A stretch of 64,000 nt of DNA from Clostridia bacterium (GTDB taxonomy: Bacteria > Bacillota > Clostridia > Oscillospirales > Acutalibacteraceae): assembly GCA_017503785.1 (NCBI GenBank), contig JAFVSK010000010.1:59640-123639 (forward strand), read 5' to 3'. The translations under genes and the position numbers were made by a program. This document shows positions 19,073 to 28,692 of this stretch, in pieces. Under the pieces are notes generated by a model. It ran no database searches. It was not told where the DNA came from and saw only the letters and a program-made list of their open reading frames with translations. The stretch's first letter is position 1, and each line of letters starts with the position of its first letter.

Positions 19073-20065
19073 GTGGAAACTGACAAGCTCAAGGCAATTG
19101 CCGAACACAGCGGCACCAGTATTTCCACCGTTCGCCGTGTGCTGGGTCACTGTGCCGGTATCGCCCCCGAAACGCGTGAGGCGGTCATTGGGGCACAATG
19201 CACGCTAAATCATCCTACAGCATGCACCGACCGCCGTATATATTTCATTTTGCCGGATAACCCCAAATTCTTTTGGCACAAGGCGCTCGACGTACTGAAC
19301 GGGCATCCGTTCGATCCGCCGATAAAGCTCAGCTTCTATCCCTCACTTCAGCAACATTCCTTGCTAAAAACCTATCTGGAACCGCTGCTTACCGAAGAAA
19401 ATGCCGTGCTTATTCTCGCGGCCGACCCGGACGAGGGTGAGCAGCAGTTAATTGCCCAAATTGCCAAGCGATCGCTGGTGATCCAGCTGTGTCAATACAC
19501 GCCGATCGAGGGAACCGTGTACGTGGGAGCAGATGCGTATGCCGACGGCTACGCACTGGGGCAGCTGGCAGCACAGCACCTTGGCTCGCCACGCACGGCC
19601 GTGCTGAAAGGTGAACACAGTTATACGCAGGAAGAAAGCTGCCGCGGCTTTATTGACGGACTAGGCTCCCCCGCAACCGTGCTTCCCGAACCCGACGAAG
19701 GGCCGCTGTACGCCTCACTGGTGGCGCGCACGCTTGCCCCGCTGGGTGATTTGGATCTGGTGTTTTGCCCCGGTGGGCGCACCGCCGAGCTGTGCCGCGG
19801 CCTTTATAAGCTACGCAGCCAAGCCACCATACGCTGCATTGGGTATGAGGCATCTCCTCAGTTGCGAAAAATGCCCGAAAAGTCGCTTGTTTTTGCGCTT
19901 TTACAGCAGGATATCGCCTCACAAACGCGCACCGTGTTATCACTCGCCAAGGACTATCTTATTACAGGCGTAAGACCCGCCTCTTCAACGTATTACATTC
20001 CCTCACGTATCGGGGGGTGTGCAAATACGGCTAACAATTTCTCACGCCGTAGAAACGACGGCTGA
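19073..20065 (+). CDS. LacI/PurR-family transcriptional regulator
   Basis: The 330-residue protein has an N-terminal LacI helix-turn-helix (LKAIAEHSGTSISTVRRVLG, residues about 5-24) followed by a sugar-binding-protein-like effector domain with VGADAYADGYALGQLAAQHL and LVFCPGGRTAELCRGLYKL. The start is GTG at 19073 behind GGAGGT. The hinge region is shorter and less conserved than in E. coli LacI. It is divergent from the GNAT/oxidoreductase gene and most likely controls it in response to the same sugar-derived substrate. Confidence 0.85.
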   Translation: METDKLKAIAEHSGTSISTVRRVLGHCAGIAPETREAVIGAQCTLNHPTACTDRRIYFILPDNPKFFWHKALDVLNGHPFDPPIKLSFYPSLQQHSLLKTYLEPLLTEENAVLILAADPDEGEQQLIAQIAKRSLVIQLCQYTPIEGTVYVGADAYADGYALGQLAAQHLGSPRTAVLKGEHSYTQEESCRGFIDGLGSPATVLPEPDEGPLYASLVARTLAPLGDLDLVFCPGGRTAELCRGLYKLRSQATIRCIGYEASPQLRKMPEKSLVFALLQQDIASQTRTVLSLAKDYLITGVRPASSTYYIPSRIGGCANTANNFSRRRNDG

Positions 20066-20086
20066 CCAATGGTCAGCCGTCGTTTT
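20053..20086. terminator. Terminator after the LacI-type gene, shared with convergent capA
   Basis: AAACGACGGCTGACCA pairs with its complement to 20085, followed by TTTTATT. The stem includes the stop codon of the regulator. Confidence 0.85.
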
Positions 20087-21296
20087 ATTCATATTCGCGG
20101 CGAATGATCTCGCCCTTGAGGATGCGACCGGTGATGCGGCCGTACAAATGCTTAACATCCGCCTCCAAGCGATCTTTCTCTTTTTGCGTAGTTAAGGTGG
20201 CATACAACTCGTCTATCGGATACGACGAGATCTGGCCATCGCGGTCTACGTAGTTTTGCATCATGGAGAAGGTCACTTTTTGAATTTTCTTATCCTCTAC
20301 ATACAGATGCAGCGCGTAACCGTAATTGGTTAAGATCTCAGGCATGGCCAAGTACGAGCGCGGATTCATGTTAAAGTTGCCCAAGCAATACGCACACGGC
20401 ACGCCGTTTTGGGTCGTAAGCTTTTGCGGAATGTGCGAATGGGTGGCGATGATCGCATCGGCACCCGCCTCCAGCGCTTTTTCGAAAACGTATTCCGTAA
20501 AGGCACCGGGCTTCAGGTTGAACTGGCCGCCCACGTGCGGATAAAACAGCACCAGATCGGCCTTTTGCTTGGCGGTGCGGATATCCTGCTGCATTTTTGC
20601 AATGTATGGAGTGTCGACTTTGCCTTCCAGGCGATCGTCATCACGCGAATAGGTGGCTGTCATGCCCAACAGTTTTTTCAGTTTCCCGGGCACGTTGGCA
20701 TCTTTCACAAACGGCAGCTTTTCGAACAGGCGGTCCACCCAATCGCTGCTGCGAAACACACCCGGGAGATACGTGCCGGCATCCTGCGCACACAACAGGT
20801 TCACCGTGTCGGCATACTCGCCTTCGGCCAAGCAGGTGCCGCCGCTTCCCTCGTAGTTGGTGCCGTAGGTATACGCAATCACGGCAATGCGCGTGCCGTC
20901 TTTTTCGAAATAATGCGCTTCGGGGCGCTTGGTGCCGCGCAAAAACGAGCCCGTGTGAGCCAAGCCCTTTTCATCCAGTACACGGAGGGTGCGTTCCATC
21001 CCCTCATAGCCGCGGTCGAAGGTGTGGTTGTTGGTAGTCGACACCAGATCAACACCGGCATCTATCAACGCATCGACGTATTCATCGGGAGCATTAAAGC
21101 ACAAGTGGGTGTTCGTGTAGCCGGCTTGCTTACCGGCCAGCGGCGTTTCCAAATTGCCCACCACGTAATCCGACTCGGCAAGCAGTGCTTTGGTGTGCGC
21201 GAACACGCCGCGAAAATCATAGGCCCCACCGCGACGTTTTGCCGCTTTCAGTACCGGCGGTTCGATCATAATATCTCCCAAAAACGTGAGTTTCAC
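20085..21296 (-). CDS. CapA family protein (poly-gamma-glutamate/capsule synthesis type, metallophosphatase fold)
   Basis: The 403-residue protein starts directly with the CapA core FLGDIMIEPP and continues with VGNLETPLAG, STTNNHTFDRG, IAVIAYTYGTNYE and FYPHVGGQFN, giving the calcineurin-like metal-binding pattern GD...NxE...NNH...H. It has no signal peptide or membrane anchor, unlike the second CapA at 59985. CapA domains are found in polyglutamate synthesis but also in many proteins of unknown role; no capB or capC is nearby. The start is GTG at 21296 with GAGGTGATT upstream. Confidence 0.85.
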   Translation of the reverse strand: MKLTFLGDIMIEPPVLKAAKRRGGAYDFRGVFAHTKALLAESDYVVGNLETPLAGKQAGYTNTHLCFNAPDEYVDALIDAGVDLVSTTNNHTFDRGYEGMERTLRVLDEKGLAHTGSFLRGTKRPEAHYFEKDGTRIAVIAYTYGTNYEGSGGTCLAEGEYADTVNLLCAQDAGTYLPGVFRSSDWVDRLFEKLPFVKDANVPGKLKKLLGMTATYSRDDDRLEGKVDTPYIAKMQQDIRTAKQKADLVLFYPHVGGQFNLKPGAFTEYVFEKALEAGADAIIATHSHIPQKLTTQNGVPCAYCLGNFNMNPRSYLAMPEILTNYGYALHLYVEDKKIQKVTFSMMQNYVDRDGQISSYPIDELYATLTTQKEKDRLEADVKHLYGRITGRILKGEIIRREYE

Positions 21297-21316
21297 CGCA
21301 AATCACCTCGGTTTCC

Positions 21317-21345
21317 AGTATACATCATTCGTTTCAAGGAAGCAA
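21317..21345 (-). promoter_or_regulatory. Likely promoter of capA
   Basis: On the minus strand TTGCTT (21345-21340), a 17-bp spacer and TATACT (21322-21317). Confidence 0.45.
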
Positions 21346-21385
21346 GCGGTATATCATATCCCCTCACATATTTTTGCAGGATATA

Positions 21386-21423
21386 TATAACAAGAACTGA
21401 CCGTACGGTCAGTTCTTGTTATA
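21386..21423. terminator. 38-bp perfect palindrome at the end of gpsA, probable terminator
   Basis: The sequence is symmetrical around CCGTACGG with 19-bp arms and includes the gpsA stop codon. Transcribed, it forms a long hairpin but is followed on the minus strand by TATATAT rather than a clean T tract. Confidence 0.5.
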
Positions 21424-22417
21424 ACCAATGATCCTCCTCGGCACGGCCGGGGCGTTCCATCAGCGAACGCACCGCCGACGTAGGCGGATAATTTTCATAG
21501 CAAATGCGGTAGCAGGCCTCCAACAGCGGCATTTCCACACCGACTTTTTGTGCTAACTCATACGCCGTCTGCGCCACGAAGTAGCCTTCTACTGTGCCGA
21601 CGGTCTGCACCGCCTCGGCGGGCGGCACGCCCTGCCCGATCAAAATACCGGCACGGCGATTGCGCGAATGCATACTGCTGCAGGTCACGATGAGATCACC
21701 GATACCCGACAACCCTGCAAAGGTGCTTGCTTTGGCACCTAGCCGCACACCCAAGCGAGCGATCTCCGCCAAACCACGTGTCATCAGCGCAGCACGGGTA
21801 TTATCGCCCATATCCAAGCCGTCACAAATACCGGCCGCAAGCGCTACCACGTTTTTAAGTGCGCCGCCCAGTTCGACACCGATAACATCCTCACCGGTAT
21901 AAATACGCAAGGTAGGATTCATTAAGATCTCCTGCACGGTTTTCGCCGCCTCACCGTCACGCGAAGCGCTCACCACCAGCGTGGGAATACCGCGACCGAC
22001 CTCCTCCGCATGCGATGGGCCGGACAAGGCCACCACGCGCGATCCGGGAACAGCCGTTTCTATCACCTCGGTAAACCGCCGATAAGTGCCTTCTTCAAGA
22101 CCTTTACCGGCATTCGCAATCAGTGCGCCCTCGTTTAAAAAGGGGCGTATTAATGCTGCTGTAGAAGCAATGGCAAACGACGGTACCGCCATCACCGTAA
22201 GATCCGCATCCGCGACACAGGATACATCCGTCGTCAACGTAATGCTTGGAGGCACGGCAATGCCCGGCAGCAGCCTTTTATGCTGACCGTGACGGCGAAT
22301 GTCTTGAATTTCTTTTTCAAACGGTGACCATAGCGATACGGAGTGACCGTAACGGTCGGCGGTAACGGCCAACGCCGTTCCCCAGCCGCCGGCACCCAAC
22401 ACAGTAATACACGCCAT
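21419..22417 (-). CDS. gpsA: Glycerol-3-phosphate dehydrogenase [NAD(P)+]
   Basis: GpsA reduces dihydroxyacetone phosphate to sn-glycerol-3-phosphate for phospholipid synthesis. The 332-residue protein shows the N-terminal Rossmann motif VLGAGGWGTALA, then LSGPSHAEEVGRG and the catalytic-lysine region GGALKNVVALAAG, and the C-terminal TVEGYFVA segment. Length is typical. It follows plsY by one base; both enzymes act in sequence on glycerol-3-phosphate, so co-transcription makes sense. Confidence 0.96.
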   Translation of the reverse strand: MACITVLGAGGWGTALAVTADRYGHSVSLWSPFEKEIQDIRRHGQHKRLLPGIAVPPSITLTTDVSCVADADLTVMAVPSFAIASTAALIRPFLNEGALIANAGKGLEEGTYRRFTEVIETAVPGSRVVALSGPSHAEEVGRGIPTLVVSASRDGEAAKTVQEILMNPTLRIYTGEDVIGVELGGALKNVVALAAGICDGLDMGDNTRAALMTRGLAEIARLGVRLGAKASTFAGLSGIGDLIVTCSSMHSRNRRAGILIGQGVPPAEAVQTVGTVEGYFVAQTAYELAQKVGVEMPLLEACYRICYENYPPTSAVRSLMERPGRAEEDHWL

Positions 22418-22418
22418 C

Positions 22419-23129
22419 TTACTGTTTCCTCCCGAGTTTGCTCTCGGTGCCGTTGAGAATACGCTTGATATTCTCGCGATGCTTGATGATCACGATTACC
22501 GCAATCAACACCGCCACCGCAGCGCAGAATGCGGCGGTTTCCCAGCTTTGGCCGTACACCCACACGCGCATACCGTAGGTTAAAAACGGCATAAAGATAC
22601 CGGCGATCATGGAGCCGAGTGACACCATGCGCGTGATGAGCACCACCAAAATGAAAATGCCCAGCATAATAAGCGCCGTACGCCAGTCCAGCAGCAGCGT
22701 CATACCAAAAGTGGTCATAACGCCCTTGCCGCCGCGGAAACCGAAAAATACAGGGTACATGTGGCCGAGAATACAAAACACACCTGCCAAGTACGCACCG
22801 ACTAACCCTAAGTTTTGAGGATCGTACATTAGCAGTTCCATTTCGTCAGCGGCAGCGGGTAACAGCTGCACATTTTGCAGCAGCAAACCGCCTAGGTAGA
22901 CCGACAGCATACTCTTTAACAAGTCCCCGACAAATGTGAATGCCGCCGGCAGCTTTCCTTGTGAACGCAACACGTTGGTGGCGCCGGCATTGCCGCTGCC
23001 AAATGAACGGATATCGTTTCCCGAAAAGAAGCGAGTGATTATGATAGCGAAATTGACACTTCCCAGCACATACGCTATCAAAGCGGCCAGTAATAACGCC
23101 AGCCAACTGTTTTGCAAAAACGAAACCAT
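22419..23129 (-). CDS. plsY: Acyl-phosphate:glycerol-3-phosphate acyltransferase
   Basis: PlsY acylates glycerol-3-phosphate with acyl-phosphate, the first phospholipid step in Gram-positives. The 236-residue membrane protein has the three PlsY motifs: GSGNAGATNVLR in the first cytoplasmic loop, FRGGKGVMTTFG in the second, and a weaker third motif near the C-terminal helix. It is somewhat longer than the usual 200 residues because of a loop around residues 75-105. AAGGAG precedes the ATG. Confidence 0.94.
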   Translation of the reverse strand: MVSFLQNSWLALLLAALIAYVLGSVNFAIIITRFFSGNDIRSFGSGNAGATNVLRSQGKLPAAFTFVGDLLKSMLSVYLGGLLLQNVQLLPAAADEMELLMYDPQNLGLVGAYLAGVFCILGHMYPVFFGFRGGKGVMTTFGMTLLLDWRTALIMLGIFILVVLITRMVSLGSMIAGIFMPFLTYGMRVWVYGQSWETAAFCAAVAVLIAVIVIIKHRENIKRILNGTESKLGRKQ

Positions 23130-23155
23130 ACGAGCTATCTCCTTATCTACCGCTC

Positions 23156-24487
23156 TTATTTACCGCTGTTGTCGCCTCGTTCACGAATAATAAATCGGAT
23201 AGGCGTTCCCTCAAAGCCAAAGGTTTCGCGCAGTTGGTTTTCCAAATACCGTTGATACGAGAAATGGAACAGATCTGCACGATTAACAAAAAACACGAAC
23301 GTGGGCGGCCGCGTTGACGGCTGCGTAACGTAATAGATCTTTAAGCGGCGACCGCGATCCGTGGGCGGCTGCACACGTGCAGTAGCCTGCGCCAGCACGT
23401 CGTTAAGAGCGCCTGTGGACACACGCGTGGCGTTCTGCCCATTCACATACGTAATCAGCTCCAGTAACCGATCCAGTCGTTGGCCGGTCTTGGCAGAAAT
23501 GAAGATGAACGGTGCGTACGCCATAAAGCTGAAGTCGTTTTCCAGCTTTTTGCGCGTTAAGGACATGGTTTTATCATTTTTCTCCACCGCATCCCATTTA
23601 TTCACAGCAATAATGCAAGCCTTGCCTTTTTCGTGAGCAATGCCGGCTACCTTGCTGTCCTGTTCGGTGAAGCCCTCGGTGCCGTCGATCAAGATCACGC
23701 AAACGTCGGCACGTTCTACGGCCATTTCTGCGCGCAGAATACTGTATTTTTCAATAGCATCATCCACGCGACTGCGACGGCGTAAGCCCGCCGTGTCGAT
23801 CAGCAAAAATTTTCCTTGCGGTGTGGTGATCTCGGTATCAATGGCATCACGCGTGGTACCGGCGATATCCGATACGATGCTGCGCTCCTCCCCTGCCAGC
23901 TTGTTTATCAAAGAGGATTTACCGGCGTTCGGCTTGCCGATAACGGCAACTTTTACAATATCGCCCTCATCTTCCTCTTCGTCTTCCGGCGGAAAATACT
24001 CGAACACCGCATCCAGCAGGTCGCCCGTGCCGGTGCCGTGCAGCGAGGAGACACCAATGGGATCGCCCAAGCCTAAATTGTAAAACTCATAAAACTCTGC
24101 GGGCGGTGCACCGATACGATCGCACTTGTTGACGCACAGCACCACCGGCTTGCCGCTTTTTTGCAGCATTACCGCCACGTCGGCATCGTTGGCCGTAACA
24201 CCGGCCTGCAGATCGGTAACCAGCACGATCACGTCGGCCTGTTCGATGGCCAGCTGTGCCTGACGGCGCATCTGCGACAAAATAATATCGTCGGAATGCG
24301 GCTCGATACCACCGGTGTCGACCATCAGAAACGTGCGGCCGCGCCACTCACAAGGCGCTAAAATGCGGTCGCGGGTAACACCGGGCGTGTCTTTCACAAT
24401 GGAAAGCCGCTTGCCGATAAGCTTATTAAACAACGTGGACTTACCCACATTCGGGCGGCCAACCACCGCCACAACGGGCTTTGCCAT
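23156..24487 (-). CDS. der: Ribosome-assembly GTPase Der (EngA)
   Basis: Der has two tandem GTPase domains and acts in 50S maturation. Domain 1 shows GRPNVGKST, DTGGIE and NKCD; domain 2 shows GKPNAGKSS, DTAGLRRR and NKWD; a KH-like domain ends the 443-residue protein. The ATG at 24487 has GAGGTG at good spacing; an ATG six bases upstream is too close to it. It overlaps the end of the radical SAM gene by a few bases. Confidence 0.96.
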   Translation of the reverse strand: MAKPVVAVVGRPNVGKSTLFNKLIGKRLSIVKDTPGVTRDRILAPCEWRGRTFLMVDTGGIEPHSDDIILSQMRRQAQLAIEQADVIVLVTDLQAGVTANDADVAVMLQKSGKPVVLCVNKCDRIGAPPAEFYEFYNLGLGDPIGVSSLHGTGTGDLLDAVFEYFPPEDEEEDEGDIVKVAVIGKPNAGKSSLINKLAGEERSIVSDIAGTTRDAIDTEITTPQGKFLLIDTAGLRRRSRVDDAIEKYSILRAEMAVERADVCVILIDGTEGFTEQDSKVAGIAHEKGKACIIAVNKWDAVEKNDKTMSLTRKKLENDFSFMAYAPFIFISAKTGQRLDRLLELITYVNGQNATRVSTGALNDVLAQATARVQPPTDRGRRLKIYYVTQPSTRPPTFVFFVNRADLFHFSYQRYLENQLRETFGFEGTPIRFIIRERGDNSGK

Positions 24488-24489
24488 AC

Positions 24490-25791
24490 TCATTCACCTC
24501 TTAACGCGTTCCACAGATCGTACCCATTCGCAGGGACGATCTGCACCGAAACACCCAACGCCGTTGCCAGTTCTTCGGGTGTAACATCGTCCAAAAAGCG
24601 ATCCTGCTCGTGCCGCAGCATCACGTCGGGAATCAGCACACGCTCACAGGGAACGCCCTGCAGCTGTGCCTTTAGATCACCACCTGTTACCAAACCGGCA
24701 ACGGTGATGGTGTCGCCGAAAAAGTTGTTTGTGATTGCCTGCACCCGCACACGCAGTTCGGGCAAGCGTTCACGGGCTCTTTGCACCAATTCCTCTAAAA
24801 TGGGAGCAGCAGCAACACCGGTAACCAGCACGGTATCGGCCGTGCAAGCAGAGATCTCGTCGCCATCTTCCATGGCTTCCTCAAACTGCGAACGCAGCAA
24901 GGCAGTGAGCCCTACCCCGTTTTCCAACTGAGACATCTCTTCATAAAACGCCGCTTCGGGAATGGGGCGCCCCGCCTTAATGTACCATTCATCGGCAGGA
25001 TAGATAAGGCGCGAGCCCGCTTTTTTCAGCTGCTCGTCGCCAAATGCGTGAACCGCCTCCAGCACACGCTCCGCCTCTTCTGCTGTGAACGGGCGAAGCG
25101 GGGTCAGGCCCTCGCGGTACTTGGTTAAACCAACCGGCACCACGGCTACGCTTTCCACCTGAGGAGCCAGCGCCGCCAGATCGCGCATGCTGCGGGCAAG
25201 CTCCTCACCATCGTTCCAGCCGGGACACAGCACCAATTGGCAGCACATGTGGATGCCGGCATCCGCAAAACGCTTGAGCAGCTGCAAGGTGTCACCCGCA
25301 AAGCGGTTGTTCATCATACGGCAGCGCAGCTCGGGATTGGTGGTGTGCACCGAAATGTTAATGGGCGTGATATGCAGCGCTATAATGCGCTCGATCTCGT
25401 GCTCGGACAAATTGGTGAGCGTGATATAGTTGCCAAACAGGAAGGACAATCGACTGTCGTCATCCTTAAAATACAAGCTTTCACGCATGCCGGGCGGCAT
25501 TTGGTCGATAAAGCAGAAAATGCAGTTGTTACGGCAGGTGTGCTGCTTATCCATCAAATACGTTTCAAATTCCAAGCCGATATCCTCGTACTCCGGCTTG
25601 CGAAGCTTTACCACCCGTACGCCCTTTTGGGTTTCCACCTCCAGCGTGAGGCGTTCCTCCACCTCGTAGAAACGGTAATCCAGCACGTCCACAATGGGCT
25701 GGCCGTTCACGGAAAGCAGCCGATCACCGCTGTGTATTCTTTTTTTTGCGGCCGGACTGCCCGGCACCACGCCTGTGATCGTTACCGCCAT
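24490..25791 (-). CDS. PDZ-radical SAM-DUF512 protein
   Basis: The 433-residue protein begins with a PDZ-like domain (GVVPGSPAAKKRIHSGDRLL), then a radical SAM-type cysteine cluster C86-x3-C90-x2-C93 (CRNNCIFC), then a long C-terminal DUF512 region with VLVTGVAAAPILEEL. This is the family often found next to der in Clostridia and cyanobacteria; its reaction is not known. The ATG at 25791 follows GGAGGAAGG. It is the first gene of the der-plsY-gpsA group. Confidence 0.85.
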   Translation of the reverse strand: MAVTITGVVPGSPAAKKRIHSGDRLLSVNGQPIVDVLDYRFYEVEERLTLEVETQKGVRVVKLRKPEYEDIGLEFETYLMDKQHTCRNNCIFCFIDQMPPGMRESLYFKDDDSRLSFLFGNYITLTNLSEHEIERIIALHITPINISVHTTNPELRCRMMNNRFAGDTLQLLKRFADAGIHMCCQLVLCPGWNDGEELARSMRDLAALAPQVESVAVVPVGLTKYREGLTPLRPFTAEEAERVLEAVHAFGDEQLKKAGSRLIYPADEWYIKAGRPIPEAAFYEEMSQLENGVGLTALLRSQFEEAMEDGDEISACTADTVLVTGVAAAPILEELVQRARERLPELRVRVQAITNNFFGDTITVAGLVTGGDLKAQLQGVPCERVLIPDVMLRHEQDRFLDDVTPEELATALGVSVQIVPANGYDLWNALRGE

Positions 25792-25804
25792 AGCTACCTT
25801 CCTC

Positions 25805-25845
25805 CAAAAAACAAAGGGTGCGGCCCCTCCGGGACGCACCCTCTA
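25805..25845 (-). terminator. Terminator of the yceD-rpmF transcript
   Basis: On the minus strand a GC-rich hairpin (GGGTGCG with CGCACCC) is followed by TTTGTTTTTT. Confidence 0.85.
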
Positions 25846-25884
25846 TTCTTCCTTGATTGGGGTATTCGAAACCGGTGGGTATTC

Positions 25885-26067
25885 TTACTCCTCAACCTTG
25901 ACGACCTGTCTGCCGTTATAATAGCCGCAACTTCTGCAAAGACGGTGCGGGCGCTTGTATTCGCCGCACTGCGGGCACTTCACCAATTCGGGAGCCACCA
26001 TCTTCCATACGTTGTTGCGTCTCTTATCACGACGCGCCTTGGAGCTTTTTCTCTTCGGTACCGCCAT
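25885..26067 (-). CDS. rpmF: 50S ribosomal protein L32
   Basis: The 60-residue protein begins [16 protein letters not shown] and has the zinc-ribbon cysteines [18 protein letters not shown], which makes it the zinc-binding (C+) form of bL32. I start at the ATG at 26067 behind AGGAGGTGCTGACG; an upstream in-frame ATG would give an unconserved extension. It follows the YceD gene, the conserved order in many bacteria. Confidence 0.97.
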   Translation of the reverse strand: MAVPKRKSSKARRDKRRNNVWKMVAPELVKCPQCGEYKRPHRLCRSCGYYNGRQVVKVEE

Positions 26068-26095
26068 CGTCAGCACCTCCTTAATATAATCAAAA

Positions 26096-26587
26096 CTAAT
26101 CCAGCAACTGCTGTAATGCTGCCAAGCGAGGATCCACCGTTTCATGACGGCAATCGCAAGAGCCCTCGTTCAAATCCTTGCCACACAAGGGGCAAAGACC
26201 GCGGCACTCGTCGCTGCACAGCACTTTTGACGGCTGGTCCAAAATGAGATCCTCTTCCACCAGGGCATCCAGCGGAAGCTGATAATTCTCCAGCAGGACG
26301 AAGCTGTCATTGTCCTCGTGATTGAGGGAAACCACAAGAATATGCTCCATTTGCAGCTGCTGCATGCGGTTGACTTCGCGGGTGCAACGGTCGCACACAC
26401 CGACATAGCGGTATTGTACCGTGGCACGCAACGTTACCACACCGGCAGAGAATTTGATTTGCCCTTTCACCGTAACGTCGTGAAACGGGTATAAACCGTT
26501 CCATTCCACACCGGAAAGATCGATTGCACAATCAATGGGCAAACATTCTGTTTCGCCTAAAAATAAGGACTTGAGTTGCAGAAGCAT
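26096..26587 (-). CDS. yceD: YceD family protein (DUF177), 23S rRNA accumulation
   Basis: YceD proteins are needed for normal 23S rRNA levels and are usually co-transcribed with rpmF, as here. The 163-residue protein shows [14 protein letters not shown] in the middle and the cysteine cluster [19 protein letters not shown] near the C-terminus, both typical of DUF177. A strong promoter sits just upstream. Confidence 0.9.
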   Translation of the reverse strand: MLLQLKSLFLGETECLPIDCAIDLSGVEWNGLYPFHDVTVKGQIKFSAGVVTLRATVQYRYVGVCDRCTREVNRMQQLQMEHILVVSLNHEDNDSFVLLENYQLPLDALVEEDLILDQPSKVLCSDECRGLCPLCGKDLNEGSCDCRHETVDPRLAALQQLLD

Positions 26588-26613
26588 ATTTCACCTCAAT
26601 AGTCACGCAAAAT

Positions 26614-26642
26614 ATTATATAGGTACAAGCCCTTTTTGTCAA
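26614..26642 (-). promoter_or_regulatory. Promoter of yceD-rpmF
   Basis: Consensus sigma-A promoter on the minus strand: TTGACA (26642-26637), 17-bp spacer, TATAAT (26619-26614). Confidence 0.8.
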
Positions 26643-26699
26643 CCATTTTTTTGCGAAAACCGCTCGGTTCACGAAAAGTTTTTTAAAAAGCCTGTCCCT

Positions 26700-26738
26700 A
26701 TTTCAACAAACAGACGGAGCGCCGAAAACGGCGCTCCG
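26700..26738 (-). terminator. Terminator of the P-loop ATPase gene
   Basis: On the minus strand CGGAGCGCCG-TTTT-CGGCGCTCCG (26738-26715), followed by TCTGTTTGTT. Confidence 0.8.
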
Positions 26739-26752
26739 CAAATCGACCGTGA

Positions 26753-27166
26753 TCAGATCTCTTTCGCCAGTTCAGCGATCTCTGCCGGGATCTCCGCAGG
26801 ATCGGCCGACACAGACAGCACCACGTTGGTGTTGGCCATATCGCTCAGCTTCTTCAGCTTTTCAACAAAACCGAGCAGTTCATCGACACCGCCACCGATC
26901 TTCAGCGTGGAATCCACGAAAATATCGGTAATGTCGTAGTTACCGGCACACATACCGGCAATGTAGCCGTAAAAGGCCTCAAAACCGCGAACAGCATATT
27001 CGTCGGCCGCAACCAAGCGAACCTTATGACTCAGATTGTAGGTCAGGGTCGTGTCCTTTTCAATGAACACCACATTGCCCTTGCTCTGCGCCACAGCCTC
27101 GTTGCACAGGTCAAGCAGCTTCTTGGTTTTGCCCGAGCCCTTTTTTCCGAGAATCAACGTAATCAT
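26753..27166 (-). CDS. Small P-loop ATP-binding protein of unknown function
   Basis: The 137-residue protein opens with a Walker A motif, LILGKKGSGKTKKL, and has a Walker B-like strand DITDIFVDSTLKIGG, followed by LSMANTNVVLSVSADP-like sensor strand. This is the minimal core of a P-loop NTPase without any extra domain. Similar proteins in Clostridia are sometimes labelled PilT-like, but nothing here supports a motility role. The ATG at 27166 has GGGAGG at seven bases; one two codons earlier is possible. It stands alone between a terminator and pgi. Confidence 0.75.
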   Translation of the reverse strand: MITLILGKKGSGKTKKLLDLCNEAVAQSKGNVVFIEKDTTLTYNLSHKVRLVAADEYAVRGFEAFYGYIAGMCAGNYDITDIFVDSTLKIGGGVDELLGFVEKLKKLSDMANTNVVLSVSADPAEIPAEIAELAKEI

Positions 27167-27213
27167 TTTCATTCCTCCCAGTCTATATTCACCGCCTTGC
27201 GGCGGTAACTGCC

Positions 27214-28554
27214 TTATCGTCCCAAGCGCTGCTCCAGCGCTGCCTTTTGCTCTTCGTAGCCGGGTTTACCCAACAGAGCAAACATATTCTTTTTGTACGC
27301 CTCCACACCGGGTTGGTCGAACGGATTGACACCCAGCATGTATCCCGAGATCGCACACGCTTTTTCAAAGAAGTACAACAGATAGCCCAGTTCCTTTTCG
27401 CACACGGCGGGAACGTGAAGCACCATGTTGGGAGTGCCGCCGTCGGTATGGGCGAGCACCGTGCCTTCGTAGGCCTTGCGGTTGATCTCTTCCATTGTGC
27501 AGCCGGTTAAGAAGTTGAGGCCGTCAATGTTTTCGGGATCTTCCTGAATGACCATTTCCACAGGCGATGTATCAATGAGCACAACGGTTTCGGTGAGAAT
27601 GTTGGAACCGTCTTGCACGAACTGACCCAAGGAGTGCAGATCGGTGGAGAACACCACCGAGGCCGGGAACAAACCCTTGCCGTCTTTGCCTTCGCTTTCG
27701 CCGTACAGCTGCTTCCACCATTCCGACATCATGGCAAAGCGCGGCTCGTAGCTGACCATCAGTTCCACCGAGCGGCCTTTGCGCAGCAGAATGTTACGCA
27801 GTGCCGCATAGCGGTAGCAATCGTTGGTTTCCAGCGACGGATCGGCCAAGGCAGCCTGCGCCTCGGCAGCACCGGCCATTAACGCCTCAATATCGCATCC
27901 GGCAACAGCGATGGGCAGCAGGCCCACAGCCGTGAGCACCGAGAAACGGCCACCCACATCGTCCGGCACAACGAAGGTTTCATAACCCTCGCGGTCGGCC
28001 AGGCCTTTGAGCGTGCCGCGCGCTTTATCGGTGGTTACGTAGATACGGCGCTTGGCTTCTTCGGCCCCCACTGTTTTTTCCAAATAATCACGGAACACAC
28101 GGAACGCAATGGCCGGTTCGGTGGTGGTACCGGATTTGGAGATCACGTTAATGGATACACGCTTGCCCTCGCACAAGGAAAGCAGCTCCTGCAGCGCCGA
28201 AGCACTGATGTTGTTGCCGGCGAAGTATACGTCGGGCGTATCTTTCTTTAAGTTGTTATACAACGGAGATTTCAAAAACTCAATAACTGCGCGGGCGCCC
28301 AAGTAGGAGCCACCGATGCCGATCGCAATGAAAATATCGGTATCGTTCTTAATGCGCTCGGCCGCAGCCTGAATGCGCACGAATTCTTCCTTATCGTAAT
28401 TCGTGGGCAGGGTGAGCCAACCGAGGAAATCGTTGCCTGCGCCGATGCCGCTGTGCAACAACTCGTGAGCGGCGGCAACCTGTGCCTGCATTCCCTGCAG
28501 CTCGTGCTCGCGCACAAAGCCTTCTAAGTGACGGATATCCAATGACGTTGCCAT
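27214..28554 (-). CDS. pgi: Glucose-6-phosphate isomerase
   Basis: Pgi interconverts glucose-6-phosphate and fructose-6-phosphate. The 446-residue protein is the shorter Firmicutes form and carries [28 protein letters not shown] (sugar isomerase signature), and [11 protein letters not shown] with the catalytic region. GGAGGAACAAGC precedes the ATG at 28554; the longer frame upstream is not conserved and runs through the promoter. Confidence 0.96.
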   Translation of the reverse strand: MATSLDIRHLEGFVREHELQGMQAQVAAAHELLHSGIGAGNDFLGWLTLPTNYDKEEFVRIQAAAERIKNDTDIFIAIGIGGSYLGARAVIEFLKSPLYNNLKKDTPDVYFAGNNISASALQELLSLCEGKRVSINVISKSGTTTEPAIAFRVFRDYLEKTVGAEEAKRRIYVTTDKARGTLKGLADREGYETFVVPDDVGGRFSVLTAVGLLPIAVAGCDIEALMAGAAEAQAALADPSLETNDCYRYAALRNILLRKGRSVELMVSYEPRFAMMSEWWKQLYGESEGKDGKGLFPASVVFSTDLHSLGQFVQDGSNILTETVVLIDTSPVEMVIQEDPENIDGLNFLTGCTMEEINRKAYEGTVLAHTDGGTPNMVLHVPAVCEKELGYLLYFFEKACAISGYMLGVNPFDQPGVEAYKKNMFALLGKPGYEEQKAALEQRLGR

Positions 28555-28585
28555 GCTTGTTCCTCCAGTTGTTTTTCTTGCTTCT

Positions 28586-28614
28586 ATTTTACTATATCTG
28601 CGGCGCGATTGCAA
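28586..28614 (-). promoter_or_regulatory. Promoter of pgi
   Basis: Minus strand TTGCAA (28614-28609), 17-bp spacer, TAAAAT (28591-28586). Confidence 0.65.
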
Positions 28615-28692
28615 CCGCAAATTATGAATTTTTTGTAGGTTTTTACCAAACATTTTGTAAAAGCACGTCGAAATGCACTTTTTTGCTTACAG

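Noticed and set aside
21386-21423. 38-bp perfect palindrome as an operator or recombination site
   Set aside because: It overlaps the gpsA stop and is most simply a transcript-end hairpin; no recombinase or regulator gene is beside it.
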